Positions 17,829 to 27,631 of a DNA stretch of 55,136 nucleotides are shown piece after piece. The position numbers were made by a program, and so were the translations under genes. This stretch comes from JBJFGR01 sp051892875 (GTDB taxonomy: Bacteria > Pseudomonadota > Gammaproteobacteria > Enterobacterales > Succinivibrionaceae). The DNA lies in contig JBJFGR010000060.1 of assembly GCA_051892875.1 (NCBI GenBank), positions 1-55,136 of the forward strand, read 5' to 3'. The stretch's first letter is position 1. Each line of letters opens with the position of its first letter. The notes beneath the pieces were generated by a model that had not been told where the DNA came from, made no database searches, and saw only the letters and a list, made by a program, of their open reading frames with translations.

Positions 17829-18572
17829 ATGAAAGATATATTTTTAGGTGTAAATATTGATCATGTTGCAACAGTTAGAAATGCCAGAGGAGTTGCTTAT
17901 CCTGATCCTGTATATGCAGCCTCAATAGCTGAACAAGCTGGAGCTGATGGAATAACAACACATTTGCGCGAAGATCGCAGACATATAAAAGATAGAGATG
18001 TTAGAATCCTTCGTGAAACTATAAAAACAAGGATGAATTTAGAAATGGCAGTAACTGAAGAAATGGTTAATATTGCTGTTTCGTTAGCACCTCAATTTGT
18101 GTGTATGGTTCCTGAAAATAGAAATGAAGTAACCACGGAGGGCGGGTTAGACGTTTTAAAAAACGAAAAATCCATAGCAGATGCAATATCAAAATTAAAT
18201 AAAGTTGGTACAATTTCATCTTTATTTATTGATGCTGACAAAGCTCAAATTGATGCAGCAGTTTCAGTAGGAGCTCAGTATATAGAGTTACATACAGGTA
18301 AATATGCAGATGCTCAGAGTGTAAAAGAACAAGAAATTGAACGTCTTCGTTTAGCAGAAATGGCTGCATATGCTAATTCTAGAGGTTTACATGTAAATGG
18401 TGGTCATGGTTTAAGTTATAATAATGTAGCAGCCATTGCAGCTATACCAGAAATAGAAGAGTTAAATATTGGTCACTCTATCATTGCCCGAGCTATTTTT
18501 ACAGGTTTAGAAGAAGCTGTTAGGGAAATGAAAAGAATTATTGTTGAATCAAGATTAAGTCATTGCAAATAA
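17829..18572 (+). CDS. pdxJ: Pyridoxine 5'-phosphate synthase
   Basis: TIM-barrel enzyme that condenses 1-deoxy-D-xylulose 5-phosphate with 3-amino-2-oxopropyl phosphate to give pyridoxine 5'-phosphate, part of the DXP-dependent vitamin B6 route. The 247 residues show GVNIDHVATVRNARG, GITTHLREDRRHI and the C-terminal GHGLSYNN and LNIGHSIIARAIF, all conserved. It is the last gene of the cluster; acpS, which follows pdxJ in E. coli, is not here. Confidence 0.97.
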   Translation: MKDIFLGVNIDHVATVRNARGVAYPDPVYAASIAEQAGADGITTHLREDRRHIKDRDVRILRETIKTRMNLEMAVTEEMVNIAVSLAPQFVCMVPENRNEVTTEGGLDVLKNEKSIADAISKLNKVGTISSLFIDADKAQIDAAVSVGAQYIELHTGKYADAQSVKEQEIERLRLAEMAAYANSRGLHVNGGHGLSYNNVAAIAAIPEIEELNIGHSIIARAIFTGLEEAVREMKRIIVESRLSHCK

Positions 18573-18586
18573 CAAATTGTTAATAA

Positions 18587-18627
18587 GTAATAAGGATATC
18601 CATAAAGGACATCCTTTATTTATTTTT
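18587..18627. terminator. Terminator between pdxJ and barA
   Basis: AATAAGGAT near 18588 pairs with ATCCTTTATT near 18611, with one bulged base, and is followed by TATTTTTT. It overlaps the last codons of barA, which converges from the other side. Confidence 0.55.
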
Positions 18628-21576
18628 TATAAGTTTATTTAATTCTTTTATCCAATTTTTGTATTCTTTTAAAACTCGCTCAATTGTATCTTGAAGTTCT
18701 AAAATTTCTGGTTCAACTTCATCAAGAGGTAAGTTGTTTTTGCAGTTTTTTTCAATAGAATTGCATAGAGTTTTTATTACCTTTATACCACAATAAACAG
18801 AACCTCCTGCAAATTTGTGCACTTCTTTTGCAAATTCTTTTGGTTCCATATCAGCGAAGTTATTTAAAATAGCAGAGAAATTTGGAACAGATTTTATAAA
18901 CATAGTTAACATTTCTTTTGCTAAATCAGCTTTATTTCCTGATACTTTAAGAGCTTCATTAATATTCCATAGAGAAGATGATTGAGTTATGGTTTGTACA
19001 GTTGTAGGAACTTGGTTTTCTGTAATAATTTTTTGTTGTTGAGTTATTTTATTACAATATTTACAAATAATGTTTCTTAGTTGATTTTCATCAAGAGGTT
19101 TTTCTAAGTATTCATCCATTCCTTCTTTTAAAAATTTTTCTTTTTCTTCTGGGATAACAAGTGCTGTAACTGCTATGATTGGAGTTTGTTTATTAACTCC
19201 GTTTTTTCTGATACTTTTTGTAGCTGTGACACCATCCATTATTGGCATTTGAATATCCATTAATATAATATCAAATTCTGTGTGTAAACACATTTCAATA
19301 GCTTCTTCACCATTGGTAGCAGTGTAGATATTTGTGACAATTTCAGAAAGTAGGGTTTTTATTAGCATTAAATTGGTGTTATTGTCATCTACGGCTAAAA
19401 TTGAAGCTTCAATAAGTTTGTTTTTCTTATTTGAAATTTGAGTTATAGTATTTTTTTTCAAATCACTAGTTTTTTCAAAATCATTATTAGTATTAATAGA
19501 TGTTGTCTCATGAACTACAAAAGTTATTTCTTTTGTGAGAGCATCATAAAGTATATTTGGGTTAATTGGTTTAGATATAACAATAACTTTAGGAGAAAGT
19601 TGTCTCAATTTATCATGAATTTTTTCATCAAAAGTATTAACTGCAATAATGATTCTTTCTACATTTTCTAGCTTTAATTCTGAAAATTCAGCATATAAAA
19701 AATTATAATCAAAATCTGATTTTATGCCATAAATTATATATTGTGGAATATCACTACTATGTAATGATTTAAAGAATGAAAGCATAGACATAGAAGTTAT
19801 ATAAAGATTCCAATATTCAAGAGTTGTTTTTAAAGCATCTCTTACCCATGTATTAGATTCAATAATAGCTATTTTCTTTGAGCTTAATATATTTGTTGTT
19901 GATAAGTTTGAAAGTTGAGTTTTTCCTTTGTTTAGGGTGATATTAAATGTAAAAGTTGTTCCTTGACCAGGTTCTGATACAAAATTTATGGAACCATTCA
20001 TTTGTTCTATAAGTTTTTTAGTTATTACTAATCCTAAACCCGTTCCTCCATATCTTCTTGATATAGATGAATCTGCTTGAGTAAAAGGATTGAATAAAAA
20101 TTTTGCTTGTTCTTTATTAATTCCAATACCAGTGTCTCTTATGGTAAATTGTAGACAATACAGATTTTTATTGTTGTTACTATTTTTATTATTATTTAAA
20201 GCAGTAATTTCTAATGATACATTACCTTTTTGGGTAAATTTAATGGCGTTTCCTAATATATTAGTTAGTATTTGACCAATTCTTAGTGGGTCGCCTAAAA
20301 AATAATCATGAACTTTTTTATCTATTTTTGTAGAGAGTTCCAGCCCTTTATCGTTTGCATTATTTGATAATAGATTAATGGTGTCATAACATATTTCTCG
20401 AAGTGAAAAAGGCATTTCTTCGAATGTTAGTTTTCCAGCGTCAAGTTTTGAGAAATCTAGTATGTTATTTACAATATTAAGAAGATTAGTAGCACTTTTT
20501 TCTATAGGTTGTAAAAAATTTAATTGGTTATTTGTTAGATTGCTTTTGTATAATTGTTTGGCAAAACCAATAATACCATTTAATGGTGTTCTAAGTTCAT
20601 GAGACATATTTGCTAAAAACTCGGATTTGATTTTTGAGGCGTTTTCAGCTTTTTCTACTGCTAAATCTAGTTCTTTTGTTTGATTATGTAATTGTTCTTG
20701 GGTGTTTCTTAAATCGTTTGTTGCCAAGTCAACATTGTATTGCATAGAGTTATGGTATTCAGACATGGTATTTGCCATGGCATTAATGTAGGTTCTTAAT
20801 TTTTCTAATTCACCATACATAATACCATTAACTTTGGTATTAACATTTCCTTCTCTGATTTCATATATTGCTAAACTAAGCTTATTTATAGGGTCAACAA
20901 CAATTCTGTTAAGATTAATACCAAAAAGCAGACTGAATAAAACACCTAAAAATACAAGAATGGCAGTTATGGTAATATCTCCATAAATATCTAAAATAAT
21001 TTGATTATTTTGAAGGTAAATACATACATAACCTACAATTTGTCTAGGATAATTAATTTTAGGATCTGCAAATAATATATCTTTGTTATTTATTCTAGCC
21101 TTATGGATATCTAAATTGTTTTCATTACCATATAAAGTTAATAAACTAGCTTCATCGTAGGCATATATAGGCATTCTTATTATTATGCCATCAGGTAAAT
21201 ATTGTTCACTGTCTCGAAGGTTTATATATTCGTTTTCATTGGTATTTAATTTAAAAAAAGATGTTTCTGGTGTTATACTAGATGTTACTAGCATATTGTT
21301 GTTACTATCAAAAATTGATATAGCAAGAATTAATCTTGAGTTATTTTGATGTGCTTCATTTATTAATCCTTGTAACAGTGGTAAATTCTTTTGCGTCATT
21401 GCAAAACTGATGTTGGTACTCAAGGGATAAATTATAGATCTTCCATTGTTAATTAATTTTTCATTTAATTTAGAGTAGTTTGAGTAAGAAAAGAATGCTG
21501 CAAGTCCCACACCTATAATTATTATTGGAAGAATAGAAAATATAAGTATTCTCGTTCTTAACCCATGACGATTCAT
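18616..21576 (-). CDS. barA: Hybrid sensor histidine kinase BarA (GacS)
   Basis: Tripartite membrane sensor kinase. In the Gac/Rsm system it phosphorylates UvrY/GacA, which induces small RNAs that sequester CsrA. From the ATG at 21576 (GAGGT site five bases upstream) the protein has 986 residues. It has a membrane span (about 11-30), a periplasmic domain, a second span (about 200-220), HAMP, HisKA with His326 (SHELRTPLNG), a HATPase (ILGNAIKFT, DTGIGI, GTGLGL), and a degenerate receiver-like stretch (about 565-690). Next come a true receiver (about 723-840, Asp774 in MDIQMPIMDG) and a C-terminal Hpt domain with His920 (VHKFAGGSVYCG). The response-regulator gene is not in the window, but csrA is. 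It is divergent from rlmD. Confidence 0.94.
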   Translation of the reverse strand: MNRHGLRTRILIFSILPIIIIGVGLAAFFSYSNYSKLNEKLINNGRSIIYPLSTNISFAMTQKNLPLLQGLINEAHQNNSRLILAISIFDSNNNMLVTSSITPETSFFKLNTNENEYINLRDSEQYLPDGIIIRMPIYAYDEASLLTLYGNENNLDIHKARINNKDILFADPKINYPRQIVGYVCIYLQNNQIILDIYGDITITAILVFLGVLFSLLFGINLNRIVVDPINKLSLAIYEIREGNVNTKVNGIMYGELEKLRTYINAMANTMSEYHNSMQYNVDLATNDLRNTQEQLHNQTKELDLAVEKAENASKIKSEFLANMSHELRTPLNGIIGFAKQLYKSNLTNNQLNFLQPIEKSATNLLNIVNNILDFSKLDAGKLTFEEMPFSLREICYDTINLLSNNANDKGLELSTKIDKKVHDYFLGDPLRIGQILTNILGNAIKFTQKGNVSLEITALNNNKNSNNNKNLYCLQFTIRDTGIGINKEQAKFLFNPFTQADSSISRRYGGTGLGLVITKKLIEQMNGSINFVSEPGQGTTFTFNITLNKGKTQLSNLSTTNILSSKKIAIIESNTWVRDALKTTLEYWNLYITSMSMLSFFKSLHSSDIPQYIIYGIKSDFDYNFLYAEFSELKLENVERIIIAVNTFDEKIHDKLRQLSPKVIVISKPINPNILYDALTKEITFVVHETTSINTNNDFEKTSDLKKNTITQISNKKNKLIEASILAVDDNNTNLMLIKTLLSEIVTNIYTATNGEEAIEMCLHTEFDIILMDIQMPIMDGVTATKSIRKNGVNKQTPIIAVTALVIPEEKEKFLKEGMDEYLEKPLDENQLRNIICKYCNKITQQQKIITENQVPTTVQTITQSSSLWNINEALKVSGNKADLAKEMLTMFIKSVPNFSAILNNFADMEPKEFAKEVHKFAGGSVYCGIKVIKTLCNSIEKNCKNNLPLDEVEPEILELQDTIERVLKEYKNWIKELNKLIKNK

Positions 21577-21659
21577 TTTTACCTCGAGTGATAAAAGACA
21601 CACAATAGTGTATAATAAATGTTATGTTATTTTATCAGTAAACTGATTTTTGTTCTATT

Positions 21660-21687
21660 TTGATAATTTGAAAATTTGATTTATGCT
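21660..21687 (+). promoter_or_regulatory. Candidate sigma-70 promoter of rlmD
   Basis: TTGATA at 21660-21665 and TATGCT at 21682-21687 are 16 bases apart, about 48 bases before the rlmD start. A short palindrome, ATCAGT-AA-ACTGAT at 21634-21647, lies just upstream, between this element and barA. Confidence 0.4.
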
Positions 21688-21734
21688 AGCTACTCTAGGC
21701 ATAAAAGCAGTATTACTACACAGAGAAGATTATA

Positions 21735-23090
21735 ATGGTACAATTTTTTAAACCTCAAGCTAAAGAAGTTTCAACTAAACATTTTTTGTTAAATATTACA
21801 GATATAGATTTAAAAGGTCGTGGTGTAGGAAAGTGTGGAAATATAACCTGGTTTGTTAATGGGGCACTTAGTGGTGAAGATGTTGTTGTTAGAGCAACAG
21901 ACCTCAAAAAAAATATAGGTGAAGCTGAGCTAATTTGTGTAAAAAAAACTTCTCCGTATCGAATAAAAGCGCTGTGTCCTTATTTTGGAAAATGTGGAGG
22001 ATGTTCACTTCAAAACATGTCTTCTAGTATGCAATTGGATATAAAAGTTCAAGGATTAAAGAGATTATTTAGAAAACAATTAGGATGTGACTTTTTAGAT
22101 CCTGAACAGATTATAGATTCTCAAGCTTATGAATACAGAAGAGTTTGTCGCTTATCAGTGTTAGGAAATCGTAAGGAAATACATTTAGGTTTTCATCCTC
22201 TCTATGGCAATAAATTAGTAGAGATTGACAGTTGCCCTATATTAGAATCTAAATTGAATGATTTATTACCATCTGTAAGAGAGTTAGTAAAAAATTTTTC
22301 AAATTACAAAATAATAGGTCATATTGAATTATATTCAGTAGATTCTGGAGTAGTTGTTCTTTTGAGAGTTATTAATTCATTATCACAAGAAGATAAAGAT
22401 TTATGTATAAAATACGCTCAAATGAATAATTTATCTCTTTATATAGCAGAGCGTTGTGAAAAGAAAGCTACAGACTTAGAAGAAAAAGAAATAGTTTATC
22501 CTTTATATTCCCCTATATCTGAAAAACCTTATTACTTTTTAGATGATAAAAAGATATCCTTTACTCCAGGTGCATTTATTCAAATTAATAAAAAGTTAAA
22601 TGAGAAAATGGTTGAAAAATGTTTAGAGTACTTAAATATAGACAATAATGATGAAATTTTTGATTTATTTAGCGGTGTCGGAAACTTTTCAGTACCGATA
22701 GCTGAAAAAGCTAAGTACGTTATTGGGGTAGAATGTGTTTGGTCCATGGTAGAGGAAGCTAAACAAAATGCAAAAAATAATGGTGTTGATAACCTTGATT
22801 TCTTTATATATGATTTAGAAGATGATTTTGAAAAAACCAGATGGGCAAAGTATCCTATTAACAAGGTATGTTTAGATCCTGGACGCAAGGGTGCCTTAAA
22901 AGTAATTTCCTATTTAATAAAGAAAAAAGTCAAAACCATAGTTTATGTTTCATGCAATCCTTTATCATTTAGTAGAGATCTTTCATTGTTATTGAATAAT
23001 GGATACAGAGTAGTTAAATGGTGTGTTTTTAATGTCTTTCCAAATACAGAACATGTTGAAAGTATGTTTTTAATAACAAAGGATAATTAA
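21735..23090 (+). CDS. rlmD: 23S rRNA (uracil-1939-C5)-methyltransferase RlmD
   Basis: SAM-dependent iron-sulphur enzyme that makes m5U1939 in 23S rRNA. The 451 residues begin with a TRAM-type RNA-binding domain, then the iron-sulphur cysteines CPYFGKCGGCSLQ. The methyltransferase domain has DLFSGVGNFSVPIA for SAM binding, and the catalytic cysteine is in YVSCNPLSFSRDL. It is divergent from barA and followed after five bases by a DNA methyltransferase gene, where relA would be expected next. Confidence 0.95.
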   Translation: MVQFFKPQAKEVSTKHFLLNITDIDLKGRGVGKCGNITWFVNGALSGEDVVVRATDLKKNIGEAELICVKKTSPYRIKALCPYFGKCGGCSLQNMSSSMQLDIKVQGLKRLFRKQLGCDFLDPEQIIDSQAYEYRRVCRLSVLGNRKEIHLGFHPLYGNKLVEIDSCPILESKLNDLLPSVRELVKNFSNYKIIGHIELYSVDSGVVVLLRVINSLSQEDKDLCIKYAQMNNLSLYIAERCEKKATDLEEKEIVYPLYSPISEKPYYFLDDKKISFTPGAFIQINKKLNEKMVEKCLEYLNIDNNDEIFDLFSGVGNFSVPIAEKAKYVIGVECVWSMVEEAKQNAKNNGVDNLDFFIYDLEDDFEKTRWAKYPINKVCLDPGRKGALKVISYLIKKKVKTIVYVSCNPLSFSRDLSLLLNNGYRVVKWCVFNVFPNTEHVESMFLITKDN

Positions 23091-23095
23091 AAAAT

Positions 23096-25168
23096 ATGAT
23101 TGAAAAAAGTGTAGAATATATTGGTCTTAATGAATTATGTGCACTTTTGAATATATCTTTAGCCACTGGTAAAAATTGGTATCGTTTAGGTAAATTAGAT
23201 ATTTTTTGTGTAAATAAAATAAAAGATGATAAAGACCCTTTGTTTTTAAAAAAAGAAGTATCCGAGTACATGGATATTTTAGAAAAAAGAAATAGAAGTA
23301 TCTTAAAAAAAGGGAGAAATAAAAATTTTGTAAAAGGGAGTTCTATATACAGTGATTATATAGATAAAGATTGTTGTAATATTGATTTATTACAAGATTT
23401 AATATCTTTTGTGGATAAAATTGATATTAATGTTAATAATAAAAATTATTACCTTATTATCATTGCTGAATATGCACTTAGATTATTGATGCAAAGATTA
23501 AATTTGGCGATTTTTGTATCATTATCTGATTCTCTACTTATAGAATTTGTGAACAAGAAAATTTCTATAGGTGAGTATGACATTTTAATATCTAATCTTA
23601 TAGAAAACTTTTCCAAAAAAGAGATAATTAATTTTATTCATGAACAACATGATTTATTTTCAATCGTGTATCAATTAGATAATAATTTAAATAATGATAT
23701 ATTAGGTTTTTTATATATTTCTTTAAAAAATAACAGTGACAGAAAGTCTAATGGTATTTACTATACGCCAAACGCTATTGTTAATAAACTAATAAGTCAA
23801 ATAGGATTTTCTACAAAAACTTTAAAAGTTCTTGATCCATGTTGTGGCACGGGTAATTTCTTAATGAAATTACCACAAAGTATTTCTTTAAGTAGTATCT
23901 ACGCTTACGATATTGATAAAATATCTATAGATATAACGAGAATTAATTTAGTTTTAAAATATGGAAAGGCCAATCTTGAAAAATTATGCGCTCAAATTGT
24001 GGTAAAAGATTTTTTACATTGTAATGACAATAGTTTTAAATACGATTTAATTATTGGTAATCCGCCTTGGGGTAGTTTGTATTCGGATACAGAAAAACGA
24101 GAATTAAAAAAAATTTATTCTACCATTGAAGGTCAAAATGTTGAGTCTGCATCTTTATTTATTGAACAATCTATAAATAATTTAAAAAGTAATGGATTAT
24201 TATATTTTGTGCTACCTGAATCATTGTTAACAGTTAATATACATAGAAATATAAGGAAGTTAATTATTGATAAATGTTGCATTAATAAAATAATTTATTT
24301 AGGAGATAGAATTTTTACTAATGTCTATTGTCCAAGTGTTATATTAGGACTTAAAAATAAAGAAAAATTTTTAACCAAGGGAATAGATATCGAACTCTTT
24401 TATAAAAAAAATACTAAATTTATAACTTGTGATACGTTTAAAATTCTTGAAGAAAGAGAAATATCGGATAAATTTTACAGTTTTAATTTTCGGATTACTA
24501 ATATAGATTATTATTTGTTATCAAAAATTGAAAAACAAGTTGTGTGTGAGAAATTAGAAAATCAATGTGACTTTTCATTAGGCATAGTAACTGGTGACAA
24601 TGAAAAGTTTTTGAAAAAAGAAAAGTTGAGTGATAATTATAGACCTATTTTGTCAGGAATGGATATTTATAAGTATGGGGTTAAAAATACCTATGGATAT
24701 ATTGAATATATTCCTAAAAATTTTCAGCAAGTACCTAAAGTTGATTTATATAATGTTCCTGAGAAATTAATCTACAAATTTATATCTTCTAAATTGATTT
24801 TTGCGTATGATAATGAGCAGTTTTTAACACTTAATAGCTGTAATGTTATAGTTCCAAAGATTAAAAATCTTAGCTTAAAATATATACTAGCTATTCTAAA
24901 TTCTTCAGTGGCACAATTTTATACACAAGTAAAATATAATTCCCTGAAAGTTTTACGTACACATATTGAGAGTATACCAATTGCTATTTGTTCTAATACT
25001 CTTATTGGACAAATAGAAAATTATGTTGATAAATTGATTAATTTTGATAAAAATTCAGATATTGGACAATATAACAAATTGTTATATGATTTAGATAATA
25101 TTATTTTTGATTTATATAAGATAGACCAAGAAGATAGAGATTATATTTTAAATAAAATAAAGAAGTAA
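23096..25168 (+). CDS. Orphan N6-adenine DNA methyltransferase, TaqI/Eco57I-like
   Basis: A 690-residue class I N6-adenine DNA methyltransferase. A helix-turn-helix-like start (about 8-35, IGLNELCALLNIS) precedes a helical region of unknown role (about 90-210). The SAM motif LDPCCGTGNFL is at 246-256 and the catalytic NPPW at 322-325. The C-terminal third resembles a TaqI-type target-recognition domain (RPILSGMDIYKYG; NSCNVIVPKIKNLSLKYILA). I see no PD-(D/E)XK nuclease motif, and no endonuclease gene is adjacent, so it looks like a solitary methylase. A Type IIG enzyme with an unrecognised nuclease part cannot be excluded. It sits between rlmD and relA, five bases after the first and 34 before the second. 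Recognition site unknown. Confidence 0.8.
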   Translation: MIEKSVEYIGLNELCALLNISLATGKNWYRLGKLDIFCVNKIKDDKDPLFLKKEVSEYMDILEKRNRSILKKGRNKNFVKGSSIYSDYIDKDCCNIDLLQDLISFVDKIDINVNNKNYYLIIIAEYALRLLMQRLNLAIFVSLSDSLLIEFVNKKISIGEYDILISNLIENFSKKEIINFIHEQHDLFSIVYQLDNNLNNDILGFLYISLKNNSDRKSNGIYYTPNAIVNKLISQIGFSTKTLKVLDPCCGTGNFLMKLPQSISLSSIYAYDIDKISIDITRINLVLKYGKANLEKLCAQIVVKDFLHCNDNSFKYDLIIGNPPWGSLYSDTEKRELKKIYSTIEGQNVESASLFIEQSINNLKSNGLLYFVLPESLLTVNIHRNIRKLIIDKCCINKIIYLGDRIFTNVYCPSVILGLKNKEKFLTKGIDIELFYKKNTKFITCDTFKILEEREISDKFYSFNFRITNIDYYLLSKIEKQVVCEKLENQCDFSLGIVTGDNEKFLKKEKLSDNYRPILSGMDIYKYGVKNTYGYIEYIPKNFQQVPKVDLYNVPEKLIYKFISSKLIFAYDNEQFLTLNSCNVIVPKIKNLSLKYILAILNSSVAQFYTQVKYNSLKVLRTHIESIPIAICSNTLIGQIENYVDKLINFDKNSDIGQYNKLLYDLDNIIFDLYKIDQEDRDYILNKIKK

Positions 25169-25202
25169 CTTTTTTTAATGAGTACATCGGAGCTTTATAA
25201 GA

Positions 25203-27449
25203 ATGGTTGCAGTACGCACAACTCATGTGAAAGACAATTTTGATTTGGAAAATTGGATTCAGCATTTACCTTTAAATTTAGATGAAATAGAAGAAATAAG
25301 AAAGGTATTTGTTTTTTGTCACAATCAAATGAAGGAATCTGAATTTGATAAGATGCGTCTTGCAAATAGAGCTGCAGAGATTATAGGTATATTATTAACT
25401 CTTCATATGGATTTAGCAAGTTTTAAGGTGGCTATTTTATATCCACATATTGAGGAGAATTATTTTACCATAGATGAAGCTTCAAAGTATTTTGGAAAGG
25501 ATATTGCGTTTTTGTTGCATGGTGTTAAAGACATGGAAGCAATGCGATTTATCCAAAATTTATCAACAACAGGTAGCATTAATGATTCTCAAGTAGATAC
25601 TGTAAGACGTATGTTACTTGCTATGGTAGAAGATGTAAGAGCTGTAATTATAAAGTTATCTGAAAGAATCGCAACCCTAAGAGAAGTAAAGAATTCAACG
25701 GAAGAGACAAGGGTTTTAATTGCTAAAGAAATATCAAATATTTATGCACCTTTAGCAAATAGATTAGGTATTGGTCAATTAAAATGGGAACTTGAAGATC
25801 TATCTTTTAGGTATTTGCATCCAGATATATATAAACAAATAGCAAAATTATTAGACGAAAAACGCATAGATAGAGAAATTTATATTAATGAATTTGTATC
25901 CGATTTGAGAAAACGTCTTCAAGATGAAAATATTAATGCTGATGTTTATGGACGTCCAAAACACATATATAGTATTTGGCGAAAGATGCAAAAGAAAAAT
26001 TTAGATTTTTCAGACTTATACGATGTACGTGCTGTAAGGGTTATAGTAGAAAGGTTACAAGATTGTTATGCAGCCTTAGGTGTTATACACACTCAATACC
26101 ATCATATTCCAAGAGAATTTGATGATTATATTGCCAACCCAAAACCTAATGGATACAAATCTATACACACGGTAGTTTTAGGACCTCAGGGAAAAACAGT
26201 AGAAATACAAATAAGAACACAACAAATGCATAAAGATGCAGAGTTAGGTGTTGCAGCACATTGGAAGTATAAGGAAGGTAAGAATCCTAATTTAGATGCT
26301 GCTTATGAGGAACGAATAGCTTGGCTTAGAAAACTATTAGCTTGGCAAGAAGATATGGTTGAATCAGGAGCTATTATTGAAGAATTTAAAACTCAGGTAT
26401 TTGAGGAGCGAGTTTATGTTTTTACGCCTAAAGGAGATGTTGTTGATTTGCCTGTTGGGGCAACTCCCTTAGATTTTGCATATCATATTCACAGTATGGT
26501 TGGTCATAGATGTATAGGAGCTAAGGTTGATGGGAAAATTGTTCCATTTACATATATGTTACAAACAGGTGATCAGGTTGAATTAATTACTCAAAAAGAA
26601 CCTAATCCAAGTAGGGATTGGTTGAATCCTAATAATGGTTTTTTAAAAACTAGTAAAGCAAGAGCTAAGGTAGCATCTTGGTTTAAAAAGATAGATAAAG
26701 AAAAGAATATTATAGCTGGTAAGGAAATGCTTGAAAAAGAAATAGAACGTCATGGTTTGATGATTTCTAAAGATAAGCTACCATCCTTAGTGAAAGATAT
26801 TTTAAGAAGATTTAATTCAAAGGATCATTATGATTTATTTGCGGGTATTGGTTCTGGAGATGTTCATTTAAATCAAATAATTAACTATTTAGAAGAAAAA
26901 GTTAGTAATGTAAATAATAAGACTGATTCTTCAGAAGAATTAATAAAAACAATTGAATTAAGAACGGCTAATAGAATAGCAAATAATAGAACATCTGTTC
27001 AAAAAAATCAGATAGATATCAATGGTGTGGGTAATTTAATGACACATATATCTAAATGTTGTCATCCAATTCCAGGGGATGAAATTATAGGATTTATTAC
27101 TCAGGGAAGAGGAATTTCAATACATAGAACAGATTGTATTACCGCCAAAAATTTAAGTAAATTATGTCCAGAACGATTAATTGAGGCTAAATGGTCTAGT
27201 AAATATAGTTCAGGATTTACTATTACAATTGGAATAGAGGCAAATGATCGTTCAGGATTATTACGTGATATAACAACAGTAATAGCCAATGAAAAGATAA
27301 ATGTTTTAGCGGTGCGTTCAAGATCAAATGTGGCAAAACAATTAGCTAATATTGATATTGATATGGAAGTTTTTAATGTAAATGATTTATCAAAAATTTT
27401 AACAAAATTAAATCAATTAAATGATGTAATTTATGCAAAAAGACTCTAG
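25203..27449 (+). CDS. relA: GTP pyrophosphokinase RelA, (p)ppGpp synthetase
   Basis: Ribosome-associated enzyme that makes (p)ppGpp from ATP and GTP or GDP when uncharged tRNA enters the A site. The 748 residues match E. coli RelA throughout. The N-terminal hydrolase-like domain lacks an intact HDxxED motif, as in monofunctional RelA. The synthetase domain has the RelA-type EFDDYIANPKPNGYKSIHT. TGS (VYVFTPKGDVVDLPVGATPL), the zinc-finger CCHPIPGDEI and the C-terminal ACT domain (NDRSGLLRDITTVIANE) follow. mazG or mazEF, often found before pyrG, are missing. Confidence 0.97.
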   Translation: MVAVRTTHVKDNFDLENWIQHLPLNLDEIEEIRKVFVFCHNQMKESEFDKMRLANRAAEIIGILLTLHMDLASFKVAILYPHIEENYFTIDEASKYFGKDIAFLLHGVKDMEAMRFIQNLSTTGSINDSQVDTVRRMLLAMVEDVRAVIIKLSERIATLREVKNSTEETRVLIAKEISNIYAPLANRLGIGQLKWELEDLSFRYLHPDIYKQIAKLLDEKRIDREIYINEFVSDLRKRLQDENINADVYGRPKHIYSIWRKMQKKNLDFSDLYDVRAVRVIVERLQDCYAALGVIHTQYHHIPREFDDYIANPKPNGYKSIHTVVLGPQGKTVEIQIRTQQMHKDAELGVAAHWKYKEGKNPNLDAAYEERIAWLRKLLAWQEDMVESGAIIEEFKTQVFEERVYVFTPKGDVVDLPVGATPLDFAYHIHSMVGHRCIGAKVDGKIVPFTYMLQTGDQVELITQKEPNPSRDWLNPNNGFLKTSKARAKVASWFKKIDKEKNIIAGKEMLEKEIERHGLMISKDKLPSLVKDILRRFNSKDHYDLFAGIGSGDVHLNQIINYLEEKVSNVNNKTDSSEELIKTIELRTANRIANNRTSVQKNQIDINGVGNLMTHISKCCHPIPGDEIIGFITQGRGISIHRTDCITAKNLSKLCPERLIEAKWSSKYSSGFTITIGIEANDRSGLLRDITTVIANEKINVLAVRSRSNVAKQLANIDIDMEVFNVNDLSKILTKLNQLNDVIYAKRL

Positions 27450-27466
27450 GAACTTTTTGTATTAAT

Positions 27467-27495
27467 TTGATAGATCTGCAAATATATATTATAAT
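27467..27495 (+). promoter_or_regulatory. Sigma-70 promoter upstream of pyrG
   Basis: TTGATA at 27467-27472 and a perfect TATAAT at 27490-27495 are separated by the optimal 17 bases. Transcription would start near 27502 and run through a hairpin terminator at 27569-27612 before reaching pyrG. Confidence 0.65.
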
Positions 27496-27568
27496 CTTGT
27501 TAAGGCTTAAATATCATTTTTCAGTTATCAATGAATTAATGAAATTTTAATGTAATATACCTTTTTGC

Positions 27569-27612
27569 AACAGCATATCAGAAAACACATTTTCATATGC
27601 TGTTTTTGTTTT
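27569..27612 (+). terminator. Terminator or attenuator just before pyrG
   Basis: AACAGCATAT at 27569-27578 pairs perfectly with 27595-27604 around a 16-base loop, followed by TTTGTTTT. It could simply end relA transcripts. A good promoter lies upstream of it (27467-27495) and none is obvious between it and pyrG, so attenuation of pyrG is possible. Confidence 0.75.
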
Positions 27613-27631
27613 ATGAGTAATGGTTTTTTAT

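Noticed and set aside
27449..27480. GGAACTT after relA as a second sigma-E promoter
   Set aside because: The nearest TCTG-like -10 is about 20 bases away, outside the allowed spacing, and a good sigma-70 promoter overlaps the region.
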